A stretch of DNA of 64,000 bases from Pseudomonas maumuensis (GTDB lineage: Bacteria > Pseudomonadota > Gammaproteobacteria > Pseudomonadales > Pseudomonadaceae): positions 620,001-684,000 of the forward strand of contig NZ_CP077077.1 of the NCBI RefSeq assembly GCF_019139675.1. The letters run 5' to 3'. Every line of letters starts with the position of its first letter. The first letter of the stretch is position 1. Under the pieces are notes generated by a model, which worked only from the letters and a program-made list of their open reading frames with translations, ran no database searches and was not told the DNA's origin. This document shows, piece after piece, positions 1 to 10,109 of the stretch. The position numbers and the translations under genes are program-made.

Positions 1-165
1 GAAGGGCAGGTGTACGGCATCGCGGGCCTGGGCATGGGCGAACTGGAAGTCCAGTTGGGCGCCGGTCGGCAGGCTGATGCCGGTACGGCCCAGGGCGATG
101 CGTGCCGGCGTCAGGTTGCGCAGGGCCAGCCAAGGGTTGTCGGGGGTGGGGGTGTGTCGTTCCAT
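1..165 (-). CDS. eutC: Ethanolamine ammonia-lyase small subunit EutC (partial, N-terminus only)
   Basis: Only the first 55 codons lie in the window; the rest runs off the left edge. The product would be the light chain of adenosylcobalamin-dependent ethanolamine ammonia-lyase, which with EutB splits ethanolamine into acetaldehyde and ammonia. The visible N-terminus ([20 protein letters not shown]) has the usual EutC pattern ending in a '[10 protein letters not shown]' stretch. An AGAGGTG ribosome site overlaps the eutB stop, eight bases upstream, so the two subunits are translationally linked. The call rests mainly on position directly after eutB. Confidence 0.88.
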   Translation of the reverse strand, partial: MERHTPTPDNPWLALRNLTPARIALGRTGISLPTGAQLDFQFAHAQARDAVHLPF

Positions 166-173
166 GGTCACCT

Positions 174-1568
174 CTAGGCCAGCTGTGCCAGGGCCTGGCG
201 GAAGGCCGGCGGCAGGTTGTCGCCGAAGCGGATGCGGCCATCGGCCTGGGTGAAGATACCGGTGCGTTCCAGCCACGCCTCGAATTCCGGCCCGGGCTTG
301 AGGCCCAGCGTCTGCCGTGCATAGAGCGCGTCATGGAACGAGGTGGTCTGGTAGTTGAGCATGATGTCGTCGGAGCCGGGGATGCCCATGATGAAGTTGA
401 TCCCGGCCACGCCCAGCAGGGTCAGCAGGGTGTCCATGTCGTCCTGGTCGGCTTCGGCGTGGTTGGTGTAGCAGATGTCGCAGCCCATCGGCACGCCCAG
501 CAGTTTGCCGCAGAAGTGGTCCTCGAGGCCGGCGCGGATGATCTGCTTGCCGTTGTACAGGTACTCCGGGCCGATGAAACCGACCACGGTGTTGACCAGG
601 AATGGCTTGAAGTGGCGGGCAACGGCGTAGGCGCGGGTTTCGCAGGTCTGCTGGTCGACGCCGTGGTGGGCGTTGGCCGACAGGGCACTGCCCTGGCCGG
701 TCTCGAAGTACATCAGGTTCTGCCCCACCGTGCCGCGCTTGAGTGACAGGCCGGCCTCGTAGCCCTCCTGCAACACGTTGAGGTTGATGCCGAAGCCGGC
801 GTTGGCCGCCTCGGTGCCAGCGATGGACTGGAACACCAGGTCCAGCGGCACGCCGCGGTTGATCGCCTCGATCGAGGTGGTGACATGGGTCAGCACGCAG
901 GACTGGGTGGGGATGTCGTAACGCTGGATGATCGCATCGAGCATTTCCAGCAGCGCGCAGATCGAGGCGATGCTGTCGGTGGCCGGGTTGATGCCGATCA
1001 TCGCATCGCCGTTGCCGTACAACAGGCCGTCGAGAATGCTCGCGGCGATACCGGCCGGTTCGTCGGTGGGGTGGTTGGGCTGCAGGCGGGTCGACAGCCG
1101 CCCGCGCAGCCCCATGGTGCCGCGGAAGGCGGTGACCACGCGGATCTTCTGCGCCACCAGCACCAGGTCCTGCACGCGCATGATCTTTGACACCGCCGCG
1201 GCCATTTCCGGCGTCAAGCCGGGGGCCAGGGCGCTGAGGCTGTGTTCGTCGGCCTTGTCGCTGAGCAGCCAGTCGCGCAAGCCGCCGACGGTCAGGTGGC
1301 TGACCGCGGCGAAGGCCGCGGCATCGTGGGTGTCGATGATCAGGCGGGTGACTTCGTCCTGTTCGTAGGGGATCAGTGCCTCGCTGAGAAAGTGCTTGAG
1401 CGGGATGTTGGCCAAGGCCATCTGCGCGGCCACTCGCTCGCCGTCGTTGCTGGCGGCGACGCCGGCCAGGTAGTCGCCCGAGCGTGCCGGGCTGGCCTTG
1501 GCCATCACCTCCTTGAGGCTGTCGAAGCGGTAGACCTGGTGGCCCACGGTATGCGTGAAACTTGCCAT
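174..1568 (-). CDS. eutB: Ethanolamine ammonia-lyase large subunit EutB
   Basis: 464 residues, normal length for the catalytic heavy chain of the B12-dependent lyase that converts ethanolamine to acetaldehyde and ammonia in the cytoplasm. The start [18 protein letters not shown] is preceded by GGAG; a longer reading frame to 1715 overlaps the upstream permease gene and is rejected. Typical EutB segments are present, including the [13 protein letters not shown] region and the [20 protein letters not shown] stretch. It is third in the exaC-eat-eutB-eutC minus-strand unit. No microcompartment shell genes and no eutA or eutG are in the window, so this is the short, carboxysome-free pathway known from pseudomonads. 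Confidence 0.97.
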   Translation of the reverse strand: MASFTHTVGHQVYRFDSLKEVMAKASPARSGDYLAGVAASNDGERVAAQMALANIPLKHFLSEALIPYEQDEVTRLIIDTHDAAAFAAVSHLTVGGLRDWLLSDKADEHSLSALAPGLTPEMAAAVSKIMRVQDLVLVAQKIRVVTAFRGTMGLRGRLSTRLQPNHPTDEPAGIAASILDGLLYGNGDAMIGINPATDSIASICALLEMLDAIIQRYDIPTQSCVLTHVTTSIEAINRGVPLDLVFQSIAGTEAANAGFGINLNVLQEGYEAGLSLKRGTVGQNLMYFETGQGSALSANAHHGVDQQTCETRAYAVARHFKPFLVNTVVGFIGPEYLYNGKQIIRAGLEDHFCGKLLGVPMGCDICYTNHAEADQDDMDTLLTLLGVAGINFIMGIPGSDDIMLNYQTTSFHDALYARQTLGLKPGPEFEAWLERTGIFTQADGRIRFGDNLPPAFRQALAQLA

Positions 1569-1617
1569 ACAGAATCTCCAGGGCGCCGCAGGGCTGGCCT
1601 GCGGCGCAAGTCGGCAA

Positions 1618-3066
1618 TCAGTGCAGGGCCTCTTCGGCCTTCTGGATCGCGGCGAATTCCTCTTCCGGTGTACCGGCAACCAGGTGGTGGCGGCTGTAGA
1701 ACGCAAAGTAGGCAATTAATACTGCATAGATCACTGCGGCGCCAATCACCACCCGTGGGTCGACCAAGAAGCCGGCGACCACGGCGATGCAGGCCAGTAC
1801 CAGGGCCACGCTCGAGGTGAAGATACCGCCGGGGGTGCGGTAAGGACGCTCCATTTTCGGGCGGCGGATACGCAGGGTGATGTGCGCGGCCATCATCAGC
1901 ACGTAGGACAGCGTGGCGCCGAACACCGCCACCAGGATCAGCAGGTCGCCCTGGCCGGTCAGCGACAGGGCGAAGCCGATGATCCCGGGGATCACCAGGG
2001 CCAGTACCGGGGCCTTGCTCTTGTTGGTCTCGGACAGTTTGCGTGGCAGGTAGCCGGCGCGGGAGAGCGCGAAGATCTGCCGCGAATAGGCATAGATGAT
2101 CGAGAAGAAGCTGGCGATCAGGCCGGCCAGGCCCACCAGGTTGACGAAGCCGCCCATCCAGGTCGAACCGCCGTAGGCCTTCGACAGCGCCTCGACCAGC
2201 GGGTTGCCCGAGGCCTTGAGGGCTTCGGAACCGGCGCCACCGGGGCCGACCACCAGGATCAGCAAGGCGAAGGCCAGCAGCACCAGCATCGCGCCGATCA
2301 GGCCACGGGGCAGGTCACGCTTCGGGTTCTTGGTCTCTTCGGCGGCCAGTGGCACGCCTTCGACCGCGAGGAAGAACCAGATCGCGTAGGGAATCGCCGC
2401 CCACACACCGACATAGCCGAAAGGCAGGAAGCTGCTGGCGCCGACGGCGTCGGTCTTGGCGATATCGAACAGGTTCGCCGCATCGAAATGCGGCACCATG
2501 CCGATCAGAAACACCGCCAGGGCGATGGCGGCGACCGCGGTGATGATGAACATCAGCTTCAGCGCCTCGCCGACGCCGAAGATGTGGATGCCGATGAACA
2601 CGATGTAGAAGGCCAGGTAGATCATCCAGCCGCCGATGCCGAACAGCGACTGGCAGTAGGCACCGATGAACACGGCGATGGCTGCGGGCGCGATGGCGTA
2701 CTCGATGAGGATCGCCGTGCCGGTGAGGAAGCCGCCCCAGGGGCCGAAGGCGCTGCGGGCGAAGCCGTAGCCGCCGCCGGCGGTGGGGATCATCGACGAC
2801 AGTTCCGCCAGGGAAAAGCACATGCACAGGTACATGGTGGCCATCAGCAGGGTGGCGAGGAACATGCCGCCCCAGCCGCCTTGTGCCAGGCCGAAGTTCC
2901 AGCCGGCGTAGTCGCCGGAGATCACATAGGCCACGCCCAGGCCCACCAGCAGGACCCAGCCCGCGGCGCCTTTCTTCAGTTCACGTTGCTGGAAATAGTC
3001 CGAGCCGACCTTTTCGAAGTCGACGGAGGAGCTTGCCGGCGCGCCGGCGGAATGATCGCTTGGCAT
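1618..3066 (-). CDS. eat: Ethanolamine permease (APC family)
   Basis: 482 residues with about twelve hydrophobic segments, an amino acid-polyamine-organocation transporter that imports ethanolamine across the inner membrane. The N-terminal region carries a soluble lead (FEKVGSDYFQQRELKKG), then the first helix VLLVGLGVAYVISGDYAGWN, as in Eat proteins. I prefer the ATG at 3066, which has AGGTG seven bases upstream; a GTG nine bases further up lies inside that ribosome site. It sits 49 bases before eutB and behind its own sigma-54-type promoter (3129-3144). Substrate is inferred from the flanking eut genes and family resemblance. Confidence 0.95.
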   Translation of the reverse strand: MPSDHSAGAPASSSVDFEKVGSDYFQQRELKKGAAGWVLLVGLGVAYVISGDYAGWNFGLAQGGWGGMFLATLLMATMYLCMCFSLAELSSMIPTAGGGYGFARSAFGPWGGFLTGTAILIEYAIAPAAIAVFIGAYCQSLFGIGGWMIYLAFYIVFIGIHIFGVGEALKLMFIITAVAAIALAVFLIGMVPHFDAANLFDIAKTDAVGASSFLPFGYVGVWAAIPYAIWFFLAVEGVPLAAEETKNPKRDLPRGLIGAMLVLLAFALLILVVGPGGAGSEALKASGNPLVEALSKAYGGSTWMGGFVNLVGLAGLIASFFSIIYAYSRQIFALSRAGYLPRKLSETNKSKAPVLALVIPGIIGFALSLTGQGDLLILVAVFGATLSYVLMMAAHITLRIRRPKMERPYRTPGGIFTSSVALVLACIAVVAGFLVDPRVVIGAAVIYAVLIAYFAFYSRHHLVAGTPEEEFAAIQKAEEALH

Positions 3067-3128
3067 AGGGTTCACCTGTTGTTTTTCTTAGGTTGCCGGA
3101 GGGACTGCCGGCTACTGGTGATTCGTTT

Positions 3129-3144
3129 TGCAGGAAGCGGGCCA
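3129..3144 (-). promoter_or_regulatory. Sigma-54 promoter for eat-eutBC
   Basis: On the minus strand the bases read TGGCCCG-N4-CTGCA, matching the RpoN consensus TGGCACG-N4-TTGCA apart from two positions and keeping the invariant GG (-24) and GC (-12). Predicted start of transcription is near 3118, giving a leader of about 52 bases before the eat ATG. An EatR-type activator is encoded nearby, which fits. Confidence 0.72.
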
Positions 3145-3201
3145 GAGCGGTTGCTGCACGGCAACCGCAAATGCCGTCATAACGATGGTGGCTTCATCGC
3201 C

Positions 3202-3284
3202 GCTCCCACAGAGCACTGCGCAGTCCCTGTGGGAGCCGGCTTGCCGTGGCGACGAACCGCGGCGAAAGGGCTGCAAAGCAGCCC
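3202..3284. repeat. Degenerate REP element with triloop hairpin, 3' of exaC
   Basis: A 10-bp inverted repeat (3202-3211 with 3227-3236) is followed by a REP-like stretch similar to GCCGGCTTGCCG and by the hairpin GGGCTGC-AAA-GCAGCCC at 3268-3284. The hairpin begins 11 bases beyond the exaC stop, so it may end or stabilise the exaC transcript before the separate eat promoter. Confidence 0.7.
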
Positions 3285-3295
3285 TAAACCACGGT

Positions 3296-4816
<1,521 letters not shown>

Positions 4817-4863
4817 GATGTGTCTCCTGGTCGTTGTGATTGTTGCGGAGTTACCAAGCGTAG

Positions 4864-4879
4864 AGCAAAGGTCGGGCCA
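4864..4879 (-). promoter_or_regulatory. Sigma-54 promoter for exaC
   Basis: The minus strand reads TGGCCCG-N4-TTGCT, an almost perfect RpoN -24/-12 element. Transcription should start near 4853, 37 bases before the exaC ATG. It lies in the intergenic region shared with the divergent sigma-54 activator gene eatR. Confidence 0.85.
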
Positions 4880-5013
4880 GTGCCTGGAGGCCCTTGTGTA
4901 TCAATGACTTGGGTCAAGGACGGCGCCGCTATCGAAATGACCTGTGCCAGCCTCGGCACGGCCAGGGTGACACTTTGTACCCTTTGCGACACGGGCCGTG
5001 ACCGCAGGGTCGG

Positions 5014-5025
5014 TGCAACGTTGCA
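5014..5025. promoter_or_regulatory. Perfect 12-bp palindrome TGCAACGTTGCA, candidate EatR enhancer site
   Basis: The palindrome sits about 135 bases upstream of the exaC -24 element, the distance usual for an enhancer-binding protein. A looser dyad (GTGACCGC at 4998-5005 with GCGTTCAC at 5028-5035) brackets it. Assignment to EatR is inference from position only. Confidence 0.4.
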
Positions 5026-5083
5026 AAGCGTTCACGCCTGGAGGATGCTGACGGCACGCTCTATCTGCGGAGAACAACAAGAA

Positions 5084-7003
5084 ATGCAGAGCAATCCGTT
5101 CAGCCGCCATGCCCAGCAAGTGCTCACGGTCGCCCAAGGCCAGCCCAGCGGGCCGGGCAGCGACCCGTCCATCGCCCGCTCCTGGCTGCGTTGCCTGGAG
5201 GACTACCACCTCGATCCCGCGCGGGTCCAGGCACCGGTGGTGCTCGAACACGGCCGCCTGCTTGAGAGCCGCGAGCGCCTGCGCCAGGTGCTGCAGATCG
5301 CCGACAACGAGATGAACAGCCTGCATCAGCAATTGTCCGGTGCCGGGCACGCGGTGCTGCTGACCGATGCCCGCGGGGTGATCCTCAACTGCGTCACCGC
5401 GCCCAGTGAACGGCGCATCTTCGAGCGTGCCGGGCTGTGGCTCGGCGCCGACTGGAGCGAGGCCCGCGAGGGCACCAACGGTATCGGTACCTGCCTGGTC
5501 GAGCGCCAGGCCCTGACCATTCACCAGGACGAGCACTTCCGTGGCCGCCATACCGGGCTGACCTGCTCGGCCAGCCCGGTATTCGACCCACACGGCGAGT
5601 TGCTGGCGGTACTCGATGTGTCGTCGGCGCGTCCCGATGTCTCGCGCCAGAGCCAGTTCCACACCATGGCGCTGGTCAACCTGTCGGCGAAGATGATCGA
5701 GAGCTGCTACTTCCTGCGCCACTTCGAGCAGCAATGGCTGCTGCGTTTCCACTTGCAGGCCGAGTCGGTCGGGCTGTTCAGCGAGGGCCTGCTGGCCTTC
5801 GATGGCGACGGGCGGATCTGCGCCGCCAACCAGAGTGCGTTGAACCTGCTGGGGACCATCCGCGGTGGAGTGCTGAGCAAGCCATTGGACAGGTTCTTCG
5901 CCTGCAGCCACGACGAAATGTTCAGCCGCGCCACTCTCCAGGGCAGCACTGCCTGGCCGCTGTATACCCGCGACGGTCGTCAGGTATTCGCCAGCCTGCG
6001 CGGCCAGGCGCGGGCGCCGGCGTGGTCGGTGCCGGTGGCCTTGCCCCAGACCGCTGCGCCGGGCATCTGCCTGCTCGATCCGGCCTTGCGCGAGGACTTC
6101 CGCCGCGCCGTGCGAGTGTTCGAGCGTGACGTGCCGCTGCTGTTGCGCGGCGAGACCGGTTGCGGCAAGGAGGCCTTCGCCCAGGCTGTGCATCAGGCCA
6201 GCGCACGCCGTGACAAGCCATTCGTGGCGATCAACTGCGCATCGATCCCGGAGAGCCTGATCGAGAGCGAGCTGTTCGGCTATCGCGGCGGCAGCTTCAC
6301 TGGTGCGCGCAAGGAAGGCATGCGCGGCAAACTGTTGCAGGCCGATGGCGGCACCTTGCTGCTGGATGAGATCGGCGATATGCCGTTGGCGCTGCAGACT
6401 CGCTTGCTGCGGGTACTGGAAGAGCGCCAGGTGGTGCCGATCGGCGGTGAGCCGCAGGCGGTGGATGTGCGGATCATCAGCGCCACCCACCGTGACCTGC
6501 TGGAGCGGGTGGCGCAAGGCGGGTTCCGCGAAGACCTCTATTACCGCCTCAATGGCCTGGAGGTGGCCCTGCCGGCGCTGCGCGAGCGCAGCGACAAGGC
6601 GCCGCTGCTGGACTTCCTGCTGGCGCAGGAGGCCGAAGGGCAGGTCATCGAAATCGAACCGAGAGCACGACAAGCGTTGCTGGACTTTGCCTGGCCAGGG
6701 AACGTGCGGCAGTTGCGCAATGTGCTGCGCACGCTGGTGGCGTTGTGCGAGGAAGGGCGGATCGAGTATCCGGACCTCCCGCAAATGGTGCGCAGCGTGG
6801 GAGCGGGCCCTGCCAACGCCATCGTGGGGCAAACCCGCTCCCAGGATGGTCGTGTCTGTCTTGGCGATGCCGAACGCCAGGCCTTGCTCAGCGCCCTGGA
6901 GGCAAACCACTGGCACATGACCCGCGTCGCCGAGCATCTGGGCATCAGCCGCAATACCTTGTATCGAAAACTGCGCAAACATGGCATAGCCAAGGTCTGC
7001 TGA
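5084..7003 (+). CDS. eatR: Sigma-54-dependent activator EatR (AcoR-type enhancer-binding protein)
   Basis: 639 residues. A GAF-type sensor region spans about 77-200 (TNGIGTCL), a PAS-like region about 225-300, an AAA+ domain about 330-550 with Walker A GETGCGKE (356-363) and Walker B LLLDEIGD (425-432), and a Fis-type helix-turn-helix 612-633 (VAEHLGISRNTLYRKL). The sigma-54 contact loop reads GSFTGA rather than GAFTGA. Start at ATG 5084 after GGAGAA; the frame is open far upstream but antisense to exaC. It is divergent from exaC with two sigma-54 promoters in the eat cluster. In P. aeruginosa the protein at this position (PA4021, EatR) activates ethanolamine catabolism with RpoN. The likely signal is ethanolamine or its product. 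Confidence 0.93.
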   Translation: MQSNPFSRHAQQVLTVAQGQPSGPGSDPSIARSWLRCLEDYHLDPARVQAPVVLEHGRLLESRERLRQVLQIADNEMNSLHQQLSGAGHAVLLTDARGVILNCVTAPSERRIFERAGLWLGADWSEAREGTNGIGTCLVERQALTIHQDEHFRGRHTGLTCSASPVFDPHGELLAVLDVSSARPDVSRQSQFHTMALVNLSAKMIESCYFLRHFEQQWLLRFHLQAESVGLFSEGLLAFDGDGRICAANQSALNLLGTIRGGVLSKPLDRFFACSHDEMFSRATLQGSTAWPLYTRDGRQVFASLRGQARAPAWSVPVALPQTAAPGICLLDPALREDFRRAVRVFERDVPLLLRGETGCGKEAFAQAVHQASARRDKPFVAINCASIPESLIESELFGYRGGSFTGARKEGMRGKLLQADGGTLLLDEIGDMPLALQTRLLRVLEERQVVPIGGEPQAVDVRIISATHRDLLERVAQGGFREDLYYRLNGLEVALPALRERSDKAPLLDFLLAQEAEGQVIEIEPRARQALLDFAWPGNVRQLRNVLRTLVALCEEGRIEYPDLPQMVRSVGAGPANAIVGQTRSQDGRVCLGDAERQALLSALEANHWHMTRVAEHLGISRNTLYRKLRKHGIAKVC

Positions 7004-7069
7004 GCGAAACAGCGGGTGCGATTTCCCTCGCCCTGGGCTACCCTGCCTCGACGTTTTGCGAGGTCGATC

Positions 7070-8419
7070 ATGCACATTCATATTCTCGGTATTTGCGGCA
7101 CTTTCATGGGCTCGCTGGCCGTGCTGGCCAAAGAACTGGGCCACCGCGTCACCGGCTCCGACGCCAACGTATATCCGCCGATGAGCACCCAGCTCGAAGC
7201 CCAGGGCATCGAGCTGACCCAAGGCTACGACCCGGCCCAGCTGGAGCCGGCACCTGATCTGGTGGTGATCGGCAACGCCATGTCGCGGGGCAACCCGGCA
7301 GTGGAGTACGTGCTGAACAAGGGTTTGCCGTACGTATCGGGCCCGCAGTGGCTGGCCGACCATGTGCTGCAGGGGCGTTGGGTACTGGCCGTGGCCGGCA
7401 CCCATGGCAAGACCACCACCAGCAGCATGCTGGCCTGGGTGCTGGAACACGCCGGCATGAGCCCGGGTTTCCTGATCGGCGGCGTGCCGCAGAACTTCTC
7501 GGTGTCGGCGCGCCTGGGCGATACGCCGTTCTTCGTCGTCGAGGCCGACGAATACGACAGCGCTTTCTTCGACAAGCGTTCGAAGTTCGTGCATTACCAC
7601 CCGCGCACCGCGATCCTCAACAACCTCGAGTTCGATCACGCGGACATCTTCCCCGACCTGGCATCCATCGAGCGGCAGTTCCACCACTTGGTTCGCACCA
7701 TCCCCAGTGAAGGCCTGGTCATCCATCCGACCACCGAGCAGGCACTGGAACGTGTTATCGGCATGGGCTGCTGGACCCCGGTGCAGACCACGGGCGAGGG
7801 CGGCCAGTGGCAGGCGCGCCTGCTCAGCGCCGATGGCTCGCGCTTCGAAGTGCTGTTCGAAGGCCAGGCGCAAGGCGTAGTGGACTGGGCGCTGACCGGC
7901 CAGCACAACGTCGCCAACGCGCTGGCCACTCTGGCTGCCGCCCGCCATGTCGGCGTGGCGCCGGCCATGGGCATCGAGGGCCTGAGCGCGTTCAAGAGCG
8001 TCAAGCGCCGCATGGAGCTGGTTGCCGAGGTTCAGGGCGTGACCATCTATGACGACTTCGCCCACCATCCGACCGCTATCGCCACCACCCTCGACGGCCT
8101 GCGCAAGCGCGTCGGCGAGGCCCCAGTGATCGCCGTGATCGAGCCACGCTCCAACTCCATGAAGCTGGGCGCGCACCGCGATGGCCTGCCGGAAAGCGTC
8201 AACGACGCCGACCAGGTGATCTGGTACGCACCGCCCAACCTGGGCTGGGACCTGGCCGGCACCGCCGCGCAGTGCAAGGTGCCGAGCGTGGTGGCCGACA
8301 GCCTCGAGGCGATCATCGAACGCATCAAGGGCCAGGCCCGTCCGGGCACCCACGTGGTGATCATGAGCAACGGCGGCTTTGGCGGCCTGCATGGCAAGCT
8401 GGCCGAGGCGCTGAAGTGA
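7070..8419 (+). CDS. mpl: UDP-N-acetylmuramate:L-alanyl-gamma-D-glutamyl-meso-diaminopimelate ligase
   Basis: 449 residues, normal for Mpl, the recycling ligase that reattaches the tripeptide released from old peptidoglycan to UDP-MurNAc. It has the Mur-ligase order: N-terminal nucleotide domain beginning [17 protein letters not shown]-binding loop [12 protein letters not shown], central [16 protein letters not shown] metal/substrate region and the C-terminal domain with [12 protein letters not shown]. The start at 7070 gives the family N-terminus; an upstream ATG in frame at 7016 has no matching homology. It overlaps ubiX by four bases (GTGA), so the two are coupled. Confidence 0.96.
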   Translation: MHIHILGICGTFMGSLAVLAKELGHRVTGSDANVYPPMSTQLEAQGIELTQGYDPAQLEPAPDLVVIGNAMSRGNPAVEYVLNKGLPYVSGPQWLADHVLQGRWVLAVAGTHGKTTTSSMLAWVLEHAGMSPGFLIGGVPQNFSVSARLGDTPFFVVEADEYDSAFFDKRSKFVHYHPRTAILNNLEFDHADIFPDLASIERQFHHLVRTIPSEGLVIHPTTEQALERVIGMGCWTPVQTTGEGGQWQARLLSADGSRFEVLFEGQAQGVVDWALTGQHNVANALATLAAARHVGVAPAMGIEGLSAFKSVKRRMELVAEVQGVTIYDDFAHHPTAIATTLDGLRKRVGEAPVIAVIEPRSNSMKLGAHRDGLPESVNDADQVIWYAPPNLGWDLAGTAAQCKVPSVVADSLEAIIERIKGQARPGTHVVIMSNGGFGGLHGKLAEALK

Positions 8420-9045
8420 GCGGACCGGAGCGCATCACCCTGGCCATGACCGGCGCCTCCGGGGCGCAGTATGGCCTGCGCCTGCTCGATTGCCTGGTGC
8501 GCGAGGACCGTGAGGTACATTTCCTCATCTCCAAGGCCGCGCAGTTGGTAATGGCCACCGAGACCGACGTGCTGTTGCCGGCCAAGCCCCAGGCCATGCA
8601 GGCGTTCCTGACCGAATACACCGGCGCGGCCGACGGGCAGATCCGCGTGTATGGCAAGGAAGACTGGATGTCGCCGGTGGCCTCGGGCTCCGGCGCGCCG
8701 GCGGCGATGGTGGTGGTGCCGTGTTCCACCGGCACCCTGTCGGCGATTGCCACCGGTGCCTGCAACAACCTGATCGAACGGGCTGCCGACGTGACCCTCA
8801 AGGAGCGTCGTCAGTTGATCCTGGTTCCGCGCGAGGCGCCGTTTTCCACCATCCACCTGGAGAACATGCTCAAGCTGTCGCAGATGGGGGCAGTGATCCT
8901 GCCGGCGGCCCCGGGCTTCTATCACCAGCCACAGACGATCGACGACTTGGTCGATTTCGTCGTGGCGCGCATCCTCAACCTGCTGAATATCCCGCAGGAC
9001 ATGCTGCCGCGCTGGGGCGAGCATCATCATGGGGTCGATGATTGA
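8416..9045 (+). CDS. ubiX: Flavin prenyltransferase UbiX
   Basis: 209 residues, the usual size. UbiX joins a dimethylallyl unit to FMN to make the prenylated cofactor used by the UbiD decarboxylase in ubiquinone synthesis. Visible family motifs are [14 protein letters not shown] at the flavin site, [28 protein letters not shown] and [14 protein letters not shown]. The GTG start overlaps the mpl stop as GTGA, which decides the start. The downstream lipoprotein gene overlaps its end by four bases. Confidence 0.96.
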   Translation: MSGPERITLAMTGASGAQYGLRLLDCLVREDREVHFLISKAAQLVMATETDVLLPAKPQAMQAFLTEYTGAADGQIRVYGKEDWMSPVASGSGAPAAMVVVPCSTGTLSAIATGACNNLIERAADVTLKERRQLILVPREAPFSTIHLENMLKLSQMGAVILPAAPGFYHQPQTIDDLVDFVVARILNLLNIPQDMLPRWGEHHHGVDD

Positions 9046-9329
9046 GGCGGTTTGTGCTGGGGTTGCTGGTGCTGGCCCAGCTCGGTGGCTGCGCCACGGT
9101 GCGCACCCTGGATGCCAACAAGCCCGGGGCGCCGGTGGTGTATGCCGGGACACGGCTTGACCTGTACGTGATCAATGGCGGGTGCTGCCCAGAGGACAGG
9201 TTCGGCGCCGAGGCGCCGGCCTATCCGGGGCTGGACCTGCCGGGGAGCGCGTTGCTGGATACCTTGCTGCTGCCGTTGTCGTTGTTGACGGCGGCGGGGG
9301 TGGGGTTCAACGCCACGGGCGGTCTTTGA
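9042..9329 (+). CDS. Small YceK/YidQ-type lipoprotein
   Basis: 95 residues. The N-terminus [17 protein letters not shown] ends in a lipobox (LGGC), so Cys17 should be lipidated and the protein held in a membrane. The rest ([14 protein letters not shown], a long C-terminal hydrophobic stretch [15 protein letters not shown]) resembles the DUF1375/YceK-YidQ lipoproteins, whose job is unknown. The only start giving the signal peptide is TTG at 9042, within the ubiX stop region (TTGA), so translation is probably coupled to ubiX. Confidence 0.72.
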   Translation: MRRFVLGLLVLAQLGGCATVRTLDANKPGAPVVYAGTRLDLYVINGGCCPEDRFGAEAPAYPGLDLPGSALLDTLLLPLSLLTAAGVGFNATGGL

Positions 9330-9336
9330 TAACCAA

Positions 9337-9421
9337 GGGCTGCTGCGCAGCCCAATCGCCGGCAAGCCGGCTCCCACAGGGTTACGCAATCACCTGTGGG
9401 AGCCGGCTTGCCGGCGATTGG
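9337..9421. repeat. Composite REP: triloop hairpin plus perfect 29-bp inverted repeat
   Basis: GGGCTGC-TGC-GCAGCCC (9337-9353) lies 7 bases after the lipoprotein stop. It abuts a pair of REP units in head-to-head orientation: 9352-9380 is the exact reverse complement of 9393-9421, with a 12-base loop. The REP core is ATCGCCGGCAAGCCGGCTCC. The element sits between convergent genes. Confidence 0.9.
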
Positions 9422-9437
9422 GGCGGATCAGGATTGA

Positions 9438-10082
9438 CTATTTCTTCCCCAGCTTGCGCAACTCGTCCGACTCGACCACGCGAATCCCATCTTCCTCCTC
9501 CAACGCCAGGCGCCACAGCGCCCGGGCCAGGGTGCAGGCCTCGATGCCGCGGTACTTGCCCGGTATCAAGCGGGCAAACGGTGCAGCCATACGTTCACCC
9601 AGGCGCGGCTCGATGCGCTCACCCAGCAACAGCGAAGGGCGCACGATGGTCAACTGCGGCCAGTCCTGTTGCTTTAGGGCTTCCTCCATCTCGCCCTTGA
9701 CCCGGTTGTAGAAGATCGACGACTTCGGATCGGCGCCCAGCGCGCTGATCACCAGTAGATGGCGGGCGCCCATTTCTCGGGCGCGCTTGCTGAAGGCCAC
9801 GACCATGTCCAGGTCCACGGCGCGGAAGGCGGTTTCGGATCCCGCCTGCTTGAGCGTGGTGCCCAGGCAGCAGAAGGCGATATCGACACGGCCGCCCAAC
9901 TGCGGGAGAAACACGGCCGGGTCGCCCACCGGGTTTTCCAGGTGCGGGTGCTCGGCCAGCGGGCGGCGGGTCGGCGCCAGCACGCGGCTGATGGTAGGCT
10001 CGTTGAGCAGGCGGTCGAGCAGGTGTTCACCTGTCAGACCCGTGGCACCGGCAAGCAGGACATGCTGAGGCGTCAGGTACAT
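9438..10082 (-). CDS. NAD(P)H-binding short-chain oxidoreductase-like protein
   Basis: 214 residues with an N-terminal dinucleotide-binding motif [19 protein letters not shown] and the pattern [26 protein letters not shown] found in atypical extended SDR proteins of the HTATIP2/YbjT kind. [25 protein letters not shown] includes the Tyr-x3-Lys spacing of SDR active sites in modified form (YNRVK). No substrate can be named; neighbours are unrelated. It converges on the small lipoprotein gene across a REP element. Confidence 0.8.
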   Translation of the reverse strand: MYLTPQHVLLAGATGLTGEHLLDRLLNEPTISRVLAPTRRPLAEHPHLENPVGDPAVFLPQLGGRVDIAFCCLGTTLKQAGSETAFRAVDLDMVVAFSKRAREMGARHLLVISALGADPKSSIFYNRVKGEMEEALKQQDWPQLTIVRPSLLLGERIEPRLGERMAAPFARLIPGKYRGIEACTLARALWRLALEEEDGIRVVESDELRKLGKK

Positions 10083-10109
10083 GGTGTCTCTCCCTCGTTA
10101 CTACTCAGC

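Noticed and set aside
4901..8392. A 1163-codon open frame on the minus strand antisense to eatR and mpl
   Set aside because: It mirrors the high-GC third positions of the real plus-strand genes; its residues (Ala/Gly/Gln/His-rich) match no domain, and no ribosome site or spacing supports it. Many similar long shadow frames occur across the window.
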